Part shown: positions 1-4,857 of the stretch, one piece after another
Layout: every line of letters begins with the position of its first letter
How positions within the stretch are numbered: the stretch's first letter is position 1
DNA from: Syntrophomonadaceae bacterium
Lineage (GTDB): Bacteria; Bacillota; Dethiobacteria; DTU022
Length of the DNA stretch: 5,280 nt
NCBI GenBank assembly: GCA_007130585.1
Contig: SLSE01000077.1
Coordinates: forward strand, 1 to 5,280
Direction: 5' to 3'
Notes under the pieces: model-generated
Told to the model about the DNA's origin: nothing
What the model saw: only the letters and a program-made list of their open reading frames with translations
Databases searched by the model: none
Program-made: the position numbers and the translations under genes

Positions 1-464
1 AGTGCCACAAGCCGTTTTTGCCCGGAACTGAGATGAAAAGGATGCCGCTCTGTCAGGTTCCGGGCATCCAGGCCCACTTCATCCAGGGCTTCGGTTACCC
101 TGGCTTCTACTTCATTTTCAGCAAGGCCGAGATTACGCGGGGCAAAGGCTACTTCATCATATACTGTCTCTGAAAAAAAATGTTCCTCGGGCATTTGAAA
201 GACCAGGCCGACCCGCTTTCTTAACGCCAGCAGCTCCGCCTTATCGGAGCCGACGGATTTCCCCTCAAAAAAGACTTTCCCCGAGGTAGGCTTAAGGAGC
301 CCGTTAAGATGTTGAATCAGGGTCGATTTGCCGGATCCGGAAGGCCCGATTATCAGGGTAAATTCACTCTGCCTTATGCTGAAGGATACTTCTTTTAAGG
401 CTTCCCTGGCAAACGGGGAGCGGGGCATGTAAGTATGGGTCAGCTTTTCAGTTCCGATGAACAC
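1..464 (-). CDS. ecfA2: ECF transporter ATPase EcfA2 (5' part, runs off the window)
   Basis: ATP-binding subunit of an energy-coupling factor transporter. EcfA2 pairs with EcfA1 to form the cytoplasmic ATPase heterodimer that drives uptake of vitamins or metal ions through EcfT and exchangeable S components. The 154 complete codons visible show a Walker A motif GPSGSGKS (residues 40-47), a Q-loop FQMPEEHFF with Gln90, and an ABC signature reading LSSGQ (145-149) instead of the usual LSGGQ. Walker B and the H-loop lie outside the window. I chose the GTG at 464: it gives the family-like beginning VFIGTEKLTHTY, with the aromatic Y ahead of the first strand. The first in-frame ATG (428) would cut off that strand. 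GGGAG at 479-483 lies about 14 bases upstream, which is loose spacing. The GTG start overlaps the end of ecfA1 by 25 bases, so translation is probably coupled. ecfT and truA would be expected next, outside the window. Confidence 0.93.
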   Translation of the reverse strand, partial: MFIGTEKLTHTYMPRSPFAREALKEVSFSIRQSEFTLIIGPSGSGKSTLIQHLNGLLKPTSGKVFFEGKSVGSDKAELLALRKRVGLVFQMPEEHFFSETVYDEVAFAPRNLGLAENEVEARVTEALDEVGLDARNLTERHPFHLSSGQKRLVA

Positions 465-1300
465 AGGCTGTGGACCAACTCCCGGCAGTGGATTATTTGC
501 GGAGGCAGTTTAAAGCCGTCTTCCCGCAGCAGGGCGGCCAGTTCAACTGCGGCGGTCCCCTGCAGACCAATGCTGTGCAGCAGCGGAAGATCGCTCAACA
601 CATCTTTTGGAGGCCCCTGCCGAATCAGGCTTCCCCGGTGAAGAATAATAACCCTGTCGGCGAAAACTGCTTCTTCGGGAAAGTGGGTAACGTGAATCAC
701 AGCGATGCCCTGTTCAGTATTCAAACGGCGGACAGTCTCGATCACGTCGCGCCGTCCGGCCGGATCGAGCATGGCAGTAGGTTCGTCCATCAGGATGCAG
801 TGCGGCTGCATCGCCAGTACGCCGGCAATTGCCACCCGCTGTTTCTCGCCGCCAGACAGCAGGTGCGGAGGCTGCTGAAGCAATTTTTCAAGACCCAGAA
901 GCCCGGCTACCCCGGAAACTCTATTTTGGATCTCAGGTGAAGGCAGGGCCAGGTTCTCCAGGCCGAAAGCTATATCCTCTTCAACCGTGGTAGCAACAAG
1001 CTGGTTGTCCGGGTTCTGAAAGATCATTCCGCAATAACGGCGAACTTCCGTTATTCTCTCTTCGTCAACTGTAGAAATGCCCTCGACTCGCACCTCCCCT
1101 TCGGAAGGGGCCAGCAGGGCATTAAACAGCTTCATTAAAGTAGTTTTTCCGGAACCGTTCGGACCGAGCAGGGCAATATACTCGCCTCTGTGCACAGTCA
1201 GGTTGATCCCGGAAAGAGCGGGGACAGGGGTTTCATCTTCACCCGGGTAATAATAGGCCAGGTTCCTGGCTTCAATCATAATTTCAGACCGCATGCCCAT
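440..1300 (-). CDS. ecfA1: ECF transporter ATPase EcfA1 (CbiO family)
   Basis: First ATPase of the energy-coupling factor module, acting at the inner face of the membrane with EcfA2 and EcfT. All ABC ATPase motifs are present in the 286-residue product: Walker A GPNGSGKT (46-53), Q-loop FQNPDNQ (94-100, typical of EcfA1/CbiO), signature LSGGE (148-152), Walker B ILMDEP (169-174), D-loop around LDP (178-180) and the H-loop histidine at 206. A C-terminal extension of about 60 residues is usual for this family. The start is uncertain. In-frame candidates are TTG 1303, ATG 1300, ATG 1294 and ATG 1279, none with a good Shine-Dalgarno site. ATG 1279 gives MIEARNL, which best matches the usual family N-terminus; ATG 1300 is taken here because it lies 7 bases after the rplQ stop, where coupled re-initiation is likely. 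The placement directly after rplQ is a common Firmicutes arrangement. Confidence 0.95.
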   Translation of the reverse strand: MGMRSEIMIEARNLAYYYPGEDETPVPALSGINLTVHRGEYIALLGPNGSGKTTLMKLFNALLAPSEGEVRVEGISTVDEERITEVRRYCGMIFQNPDNQLVATTVEEDIAFGLENLALPSPEIQNRVSGVAGLLGLEKLLQQPPHLLSGGEKQRVAIAGVLAMQPHCILMDEPTAMLDPAGRRDVIETVRRLNTEQGIAVIHVTHFPEEAVFADRVIILHRGSLIRQGPPKDVLSDLPLLHSIGLQGTAAVELAALLREDGFKLPPQIIHCRELVHSLCSSELKS

Positions 1301-1307
1301 CAATAAA

Positions 1308-1652
1308 TTACTCGGACACCAGTTCCAGAATTACCATGGGGGCTCCGTCGCCGCGGCGGGGGCCAATTGGGATCATGCGGGTATAGCCGCCTTCACGGCC
1401 TTCCATTTTTGGGCCAATCTTTTCAAACAGGGTGGTTACTACATTCTCATCAAGCAAATACGATGCAGCCTGACGGCGGGAATGCAGATCCCCTCTTTTG
1501 GCCAGGGTGACCATTTTTTCAGCCAGGGGGCGGCAGGCCCGGGCCCTGGCGGCGGTGGTCTCTATTCTGCCGTTCCGTAAAAAGGATGTTACCAGGCTGC
1601 GCAGCAGGGCTCGCCTGGGTCCGCTTTTCCGACTCAGCTTCTGGTATGGCAT
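1308..1652 (-). CDS. rplQ: 50S ribosomal protein L17
   Basis: Large-subunit ribosomal protein L17, which sits near the peptide exit tunnel. The 114-residue product is the compact bacterial form. It begins MPYQKLSRKSGPRRALLR, has the conserved RIETTAARA segment (29-37) and KRGDLHSRRQAA (52-63), and ends with a short strand rich in hydrophobic residues (VILELVSE). The ATG at 1652 is well supported by AAGGAGGAA (1661-1669) with 8 bases of spacing. Only 23 bases separate it from the rpoA stop, so it is co-transcribed with rpoA as in most bacteria. ecfA1 follows within 7 bases, leaving no room for a terminator. Confidence 0.98.
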   Translation of the reverse strand: MPYQKLSRKSGPRRALLRSLVTSFLRNGRIETTAARARACRPLAEKMVTLAKRGDLHSRRQAASYLLDENVVTTLFEKIGPKMEGREGGYTRMIPIGPRRGDGAPMVILELVSE

Positions 1653-1675
1653 TACTATACTTCCTCCTTGAAGGC

Positions 1676-2623
1676 TTACTCTCCGCTATCGTTGAAGCCG
1701 AAGCCCAGCTCTTCGAGCTTTTGCTCCACTTCTTCCAGCGATTTTTTGCCCAGGTTGCGTACTTTCATCATTTCGTCTTCACTCTTGCGGACCAGTTCGC
1801 CAACCGTATTAATTCCTGCCCGTTTCAGGCAGTTATACGACCGGACTGAAAGATCCAGTTCTTCTATGGTCAGGTCCAGGATTCGCTCGCGATCTTCTTC
1901 CTTGCTGTCGGAGGCGATCTCTACCTCGTCCACTTTCTCGGTTAAATTCACAAACAGCGCAATATGGGTGCTCAGCACCTTTGCTGCCAAGCTGATTGAC
2001 TCATCAGGCCCGATGCTGCCATCGGTCCATACCTCAAGGGTCAGCTTATCAAAGTCGGTTACCTGGCCCACCCTGGTGTTCTCAACCCTGTAGTTTACTT
2101 TACGAATCGGCGAAAACATGGAATCGACCGGAATTACGCCGATCGGCTGCTGCGGAAGTTTGTTCCGCTCGGCAGGGACATAACCCCTCCCATTTACAGC
2201 AGTCAGCTCCATGTAGAGCCTGGCGTTTTCTTCCAGGGTACAGATATAATGGTCCTCGTTCAGGATTTCGACATCAGACGGGGCAATGATATCTTTAGCC
2301 CTGACCGGGCCGGCTTTATCGATATCAATTACCAGGTTCTGCGGCTCACTGGCGTGTATTTTCAACGAAACAGCCTTCAGGTTGAGAATTATTTCGATAG
2401 TATCCTCCAAAACCCCGGGAAGGCTGGAAAACTCGTGCAGCGCCCCGTCAAACTTGACACTGGTTATCGCTGCGCCGGGCAGCGAGGACAACAGGATCCT
2501 GCGCAGGGCATTACCGAGGGTAGTTCCGTACCCTCTTTCCAGTGGTTCAACTACAAAACGACCGTAGTTGTTCTGCTCGTCCTGCTCCACAAATTCTATT
2601 TTTGGCTTCTCAATTTCAATCAT
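1676..2623 (-). CDS. rpoA: DNA-directed RNA polymerase subunit alpha
   Basis: Alpha subunit of RNA polymerase. The dimer nucleates assembly of beta and beta', and the C-terminal domain contacts UP elements and activators. The 315-residue product has normal length. The N-terminal domain covers about residues 1-232, with the conserved GYGTTLGNALRRILLSSLPG block at 31-50. An acidic linker (233-247, KEEDRE) follows. The alpha-CTD covers about 248-310, with RSYNCLK at 261-267 and NLGKKSLEE at 290-298. Arg261 aligns with E. coli Arg265, the main DNA-contact residue. A GTG lies directly before the ATG (GTG 2626, ATG 2623). I chose the ATG because AAAGGA (2632-2637) is then 8 bases away and MIEIEKPKIE matches the family start. 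The gene lies between rpsD and rplQ, the standard alpha-operon position. Confidence 0.98.
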   Translation of the reverse strand: MIEIEKPKIEFVEQDEQNNYGRFVVEPLERGYGTTLGNALRRILLSSLPGAAITSVKFDGALHEFSSLPGVLEDTIEIILNLKAVSLKIHASEPQNLVIDIDKAGPVRAKDIIAPSDVEILNEDHYICTLEENARLYMELTAVNGRGYVPAERNKLPQQPIGVIPVDSMFSPIRKVNYRVENTRVGQVTDFDKLTLEVWTDGSIGPDESISLAAKVLSTHIALFVNLTEKVDEVEIASDSKEEDRERILDLTIEELDLSVRSYNCLKRAGINTVGELVRKSEDEMMKVRNLGKKSLEEVEQKLEELGFGFNDSGE

Positions 2624-2631
2624 CACGTTTA

Positions 2632-2664
2632 TCCTTTACCCTCCTCGTTTAATATATTGAGGGT
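2632..2664 (-). promoter_or_regulatory. rpoA translation start region: two SD-like sites, one able to pair upstream
   Basis: Ahead of rpoA the message has two purine-rich sites: GAGGAGG (2640-2646), 16 bases before the ATG at 2623, and AAAGGA (2632-2637), 8 bases before it. The stronger GAGGAGG site is too far away for ideal use. It overlaps GAGGGT (2638-2643), which is an exact complement of ACCCTC (2659-2664), so a 6-pair hairpin with a 15-base loop can form. The pairing is seen directly in the sequence; any regulatory role is inference. Confidence 0.4.
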
Positions 2665-2675
2665 CAACTACTTGC

Positions 2676-3302
2676 TTAGCGGGAATAAAGCTCGACAATA
2701 AAGTGCTCAGTTACCGGCACATCGATTTCATCGCGCTGCGGCACTCTGATAACCCTTCCTTCCAGCTTTTCATGGTCGACTTCCAGCCAATCCACTACTC
2801 CCTGCTGCTCCCTGTCTTCAACGATTCGCTTGAATACCGGCTTGTTCTTGCGGTTTTCACGAACGGCGACTATATCTCCGGGGCTGGTCAGGTAAGATGC
2901 GATATCAACTTTTCGTCCATTAACCTCAAAATGCCCGTGGTTAATAAGCTGCCTGGCTTCTGCCCGGGACCTTCCCAGGCCCATGCGAAAAACAACCGAA
3001 TCCAGGCGGCTCTCCAACAGCTGCAACAATATTTCACCTGTAACTCCTTTACGGCGATCGGCTTCTTTAAAGTAACGGCGAAACTGCCTTTCCATTACTC
3101 CGTATATCCGGCGAGCTTTCTGCTTTTCCCGCAGCTGCTGACCAAATTCCGAAAACTTTTTCCTGCCCTGCCCGTGTTCTCCGGGCGGGTAAGCGTGACG
3201 GATCACGCCGCATTTATCAGAATAACAACGATCTCCTTTTAAGTAAAGCTTATCATTTTCTCTACGGCATAAACGACAAACTGCTCCGGTGTGGCGTCCC
3301 AT
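2676..3302 (-). CDS. rpsD: 30S ribosomal protein S4 (zinc-binding form)
   Basis: Primary 16S rRNA-binding protein of the small subunit; it nucleates assembly of the 5' domain. In many bacteria it also represses translation of its own operon. The 208-residue product has the S4 N-terminal domain, then an S4 RNA-binding domain at about 98-160 (SRLDSVVFRMGLGRSRAEAR, then HFEVNGRKV). Four cysteines (Cys9, Cys12, Cys26, Cys31) in the pattern CxxC-x13-CxxxxC mark this as the C+ zinc-containing variant. The start MGRHTGAVCR matches the family (MARYTG in others). A strong AAGGAGG (3318-3324) precedes the ATG, but at an unusually long 15 bases. The gene lies between rpsK and rpoA as in E. coli and many Clostridia, unlike B. 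subtilis, where rpsD is monocistronic. Confidence 0.98.
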   Translation of the reverse strand: MGRHTGAVCRLCRRENDKLYLKGDRCYSDKCGVIRHAYPPGEHGQGRKKFSEFGQQLREKQKARRIYGVMERQFRRYFKEADRRKGVTGEILLQLLESRLDSVVFRMGLGRSRAEARQLINHGHFEVNGRKVDIASYLTSPGDIVAVRENRKNKPVFKRIVEDREQQGVVDWLEVDHEKLEGRVIRVPQRDEIDVPVTEHFIVELYSR

Positions 3303-3324
3303 TTAGGTAATGTTACACCTCCTT
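3303..3324 (-). promoter_or_regulatory. rpsD ribosome binding site with long spacer and small hairpin
   Basis: AAGGAGG (3318-3324) lies 15 bases before the rpsD ATG, against a usual 6-10. The bases between can fold: AGGTG pairs with TACCT around the loop TAACAT (plus-strand 3305-3320; five pairs including one G-U). This stem uses the last bases of the Shine-Dalgarno site. It could therefore mask the site. The pairing is visible; the function is inferred. Confidence 0.4.
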
Positions 3325-3337
3325 CAATTTAAAATAA

Positions 3338-3730
3338 CTATACTCTCCGCCTCTTTGGCGGGCGGCATCCATTATGCGGTATCGGGGTTACGTCTTTAAT
3401 CGCATTGACCTCCAGGCCTGCAGCCTGCAGCGAGCGGATGGCCGCTTCGCGCCCTGCTCCGGGCCCTTTTACGTAAACTTCAAGCTGCCTCATTCCATGG
3501 TCTATGGCCACCTTGGCCGCAGATTCGGCGGCAAGCTGGGCTGCAAAAGGAGTCGATTTACGCGAACCCTTAAACCCGACATTGCCGGCGCTGGACCATG
3601 AAATGCTATTCCCGTCAACATCCGTGATGCTGATAAAGGTATTATTAAAGGTCGATTTAATATGAGCAACCCCGCGCTCAACGTTCTTCCTTTCGCGCTT
3701 TTTTGTGCGGGTGACTTTTTTCTTGGCCAA
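3338..3730 (-). CDS. rpsK: 30S ribosomal protein S11 (TTG start)
   Basis: Small-subunit platform protein that contacts 16S rRNA near the E site and mRNA exit. The 130-residue product shows the family from end to end: MAKKKVTRTKKRERK at the start, HIKSTFNNTF (23-32), VKGPGAGREAAIRSLQ (87-102) and the C-terminal PIPHNGCRPPKRRRV. The Asn119-Gly120 pair corresponds to the site of iso-aspartate formation known in E. coli S11. The start codon is TTG: no ATG or GTG exists at a position giving the conserved N-terminus, and a Shine-Dalgarno site precedes it. It is co-transcribed between rpsM (31-base gap) and rpsD (35-base gap). Confidence 0.98.
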   Translation of the reverse strand: MAKKKVTRTKKRERKNVERGVAHIKSTFNNTFISITDVDGNSISWSSAGNVGFKGSRKSTPFAAQLAAESAAKVAIDHGMRQLEVYVKGPGAGREAAIRSLQAAGLEVNAIKDVTPIPHNGCRPPKRRRV

Positions 3731-3742
3731 TTTTAATTATTT

Positions 3743-3750
3743 CCTCCCTT
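3743..3750 (-). promoter_or_regulatory. rpsK ribosome binding site, supports the TTG start
   Basis: AAGGGAGG precedes the TTG at 3730 by 12 bases, with an A/T-rich spacer (AAATAATTAAAA) that is likely unstructured. No ATG or GTG lies in frame between it and the conserved S11 coding start, so the site fixes TTG as the initiation codon. Confidence 0.7.
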
Positions 3751-3761
3751 CCCACTTGATC

Positions 3762-4133
3762 TTATTTCTTACGGCGAATTCCAACAGTCTTACGGGGGCC
3801 CTTACGGGTGCGGGCATTGTTCTTGGTTTTCTGACCCCTGACCGGCATGCCTCTCCTGTGCCTGATGCCGCGGTAGCAGCTAATCTCAACCAGGCGCTTG
3901 ATGTTAAGGGCAACCTCCCGCCTTAAATCCCCTTCGACATTATAGTTTTTATCAATAAACTCGCGCAGCCGGCCAAGCTCATCCTCGGTTAAATCTTTAA
4001 CCCTGGTATCAGAACTTACTCCGGCATGTTTTACAATTTCTTCTGCGCGGCTTCTGCCTATACCGTAAATATAGCTCAGCGCAACCTCTACTCTTTTGTC
4101 GCGCGGCAAGTCTACACCTGCAATTCTAGCCAA
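3762..4133 (-). CDS. rpsM: 30S ribosomal protein S13 (TTG start)
   Basis: Small-subunit head protein that forms intersubunit bridges with the 50S subunit and touches the P-site tRNA through its basic tail. The 123-residue product begins MARIAGVDLPRDKRVE, has the helix-hairpin-helix region with YIYGIGRSRAEEI (21-33), then CYRGIRHRRGMPVRGQKTK (86-104) and a basic tail ending GIRRKK. The start codon is TTG at 4133: the conserved N-terminus begins exactly there and AAGGAGG (4144-4150) lies 10 bases upstream. It follows rpmJ after 66 bases, the widest gap in the window, and precedes rpsK. Confidence 0.98.
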   Translation of the reverse strand: MARIAGVDLPRDKRVEVALSYIYGIGRSRAEEIVKHAGVSSDTRVKDLTEDELGRLREFIDKNYNVEGDLRREVALNIKRLVEISCYRGIRHRRGMPVRGQKTKNNARTRKGPRKTVGIRRKK

Positions 4134-4181
4134 CGGTTTAACACCTCCTTGGACTTAGTTCCCTGAATATAAGGACAACCG
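4134..4181 (-). promoter_or_regulatory. rpsM leader: RBS supporting the TTG start, with possible SD-masking structure
   Basis: AAGGAGGTGT (4141-4150) stands before the TTG start of rpsM. The AAGGAGG core ends 10 bases from the TTG and fixes that start. Upstream in the message, CGGTT (4177-4181) can pair with AACCG (4134-4138), next to the start codon. Just inside that, TCCTT (4171-4175) can pair with AAGGA (4146-4150) of the Shine-Dalgarno site. The two helices share one side with a single-base gap and would hide the ribosome binding site. In E. coli the rpsM leader is the S4 repression target, so the position is suggestive. The sequence is not obviously like the E. coli pseudoknot. Confidence 0.4.
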
Positions 4182-4199
4182 GCGAAACTGGGCAAATCG

Positions 4200-4313
4200 T
4201 TAACCCTGTCTTTGCTTGTGCTTCGGGTTTTGGCATATAACTACAACCCTGCCCTTGCGCCGAATTATCTTGCATTTTTCGCACATCTTCTTCACAGAGG
4301 GCCTTACCTTCAT
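4200..4313 (-). CDS. rpmJ: 50S ribosomal protein L36 (zinc-binding form)
   Basis: The smallest ribosomal protein, 37 residues, bound to 23S rRNA in the large subunit. The product reads MKVRPSVKKMCEKCKIIRRK and ends ICQNPKHKQRQG. It is a zinc ribbon with Cys11, Cys14, Cys27 and His32 as ligands, i.e. the C+ form rather than the zinc-free paralogue. The ATG at 4313 has AAGGAGG (4323-4329) 9 bases upstream. The last bases of the infA stop codon overlap this site, so the two genes are tightly joined. Order infA-rpmJ-rpsM is the standard Firmicutes arrangement. Confidence 0.97.
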   Translation of the reverse strand: MKVRPSVKKMCEKCKIIRRKGRVVVICQNPKHKQRQG

Positions 4314-4327
4314 GATAACGAACCTCC

Positions 4328-4549
4328 TTACTTATAACGGTAGGTAATGCGCCCCCGAGATAAATCGTAAGGCGATAGTTCAACCAGAACCCGGTCGCCC
4401 GGCAGAATGCGGATGAAATTCATCCGGATTTTGCCGGAAACGTGAGCCAGAACTTTGTGACCGTTCTTTAACTCAACCCGGAACATGGCGTTTGGCAGTG
4501 GTTCAACCACAGTACCTTCAACTTCTACTACATCTTTTTTCTTGCTCAT
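4328..4549 (-). CDS. infA: Translation initiation factor IF-1
   Basis: IF-1 binds the A site of the 30S subunit during initiation and assists IF-2 and IF-3. The 73-residue product is a single S1-like OB fold with near-universal blocks: VEVEGTVVEPLPNAMFRVEL (8-27), NGHKVLAHVSGKIRMNFIRI (29-48), PGDRVLVELSPYDLSRGRIT (50-69) and the terminal YRYK. The ATG at 4549 has AGGAGG (4563-4568) 13 bases upstream. That site lies inside the last codons of the preceding KOW gene, whose stop is only 8 bases before the infA start, so coupling is likely. The slightly long spacing is the only oddity. Confidence 0.98.
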   Translation of the reverse strand: MSKKKDVVEVEGTVVEPLPNAMFRVELKNGHKVLAHVSGKIRMNFIRILPGDRVLVELSPYDLSRGRITYRYK

Positions 4550-4557
4550 GTCGCCAG

Positions 4558-4845
4558 CTAAACCTCCTCTTCGGGAGCCCCGGTTTCCGGAACCAGTTCT
4601 TTCAGGTGCCTGATAACCTGGTTATCGGTTAACTGGTCAGGCCCGTCCAGCTGGGCCGGGTCTACCCTGCGCTCATAATGCTGAAGATGAGCAACATTTT
4701 TTTTCTTTGGCCGCGCTACGGGCCGGCTGCGTCCGTCCACCAGGAGTACGTGCTTCTGATCCAGCTTTTCCAGGACCAGGTAATGATTGCCTTTATCCCT
4801 GCCGGCCAGAGAGCGAACCAGTTGTCCCGGCTTTAACTCCACCAT
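4558..4845 (-). CDS. KOW-domain RNA-binding protein (L14e/L6e/L27e-like)
   Basis: A 95-residue protein with an N-terminal KOW-type barrel (about 5-38): PGQLVRSLAGRDKGNHYLVL, then HVLLVDGRSRPVARPKKKN, where the basic PKKKN segment fits RNA contact. The remainder is a less conserved, charged tail ending in GAPEEEV. Proteins of this kind, related to archaeal and eukaryotic ribosomal protein L14e, occur between map and infA in Clostridia and are usually annotated only as KOW-domain or ribosomal L14e-like proteins. A role in ribosome assembly or function is inferred from fold and neighbours; I know of no settled function. The ATG at 4845 is preceded by AAGGGGG (4853-4859), which overlaps the map stop codon, giving tight coupling. 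infA follows after 8 bases. Confidence 0.85.
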   Translation of the reverse strand: MVELKPGQLVRSLAGRDKGNHYLVLEKLDQKHVLLVDGRSRPVARPKKKNVAHLQHYERRVDPAQLDGPDQLTDNQVIRHLKELVPETGAPEEEV

Positions 4846-4857
4846 CGTGCCGCCCCC

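Noticed and set aside
470..940. Plus-strand open frame of 156 codons opposite ecfA1
   Set aside because: Antisense to the complete set of ABC ATPase motifs; no recognisable protein features of its own.
1301..1310. Possible terminator between rplQ and ecfA1
   Set aside because: The gap is only 7 bases and shows no GC-rich hairpin or U-run; read-through into ecfA1 is more likely.
2650..2668. Promoter-like TTGACC and TATATT in the rpsD-rpoA gap
   Set aside because: The two elements are only about 5 bases apart; neither has a partner at 16-18 bases, so they do not form a sigma-70 type promoter.
2703..3242. Plus-strand open frame of 179 codons opposite rpsD
   Set aside because: It lies entirely antisense to the well-conserved S4 gene, has no family resemblance or ribosome binding site, and is a by-product of codon use in rpsD.
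4138..4383. Minus-strand open frame of 81 codons across rpmJ and the end of infA
   Set aside because: It is out of frame with both L36 and IF-1, which explain the same bases with strong family matches and proper ribosome binding sites.
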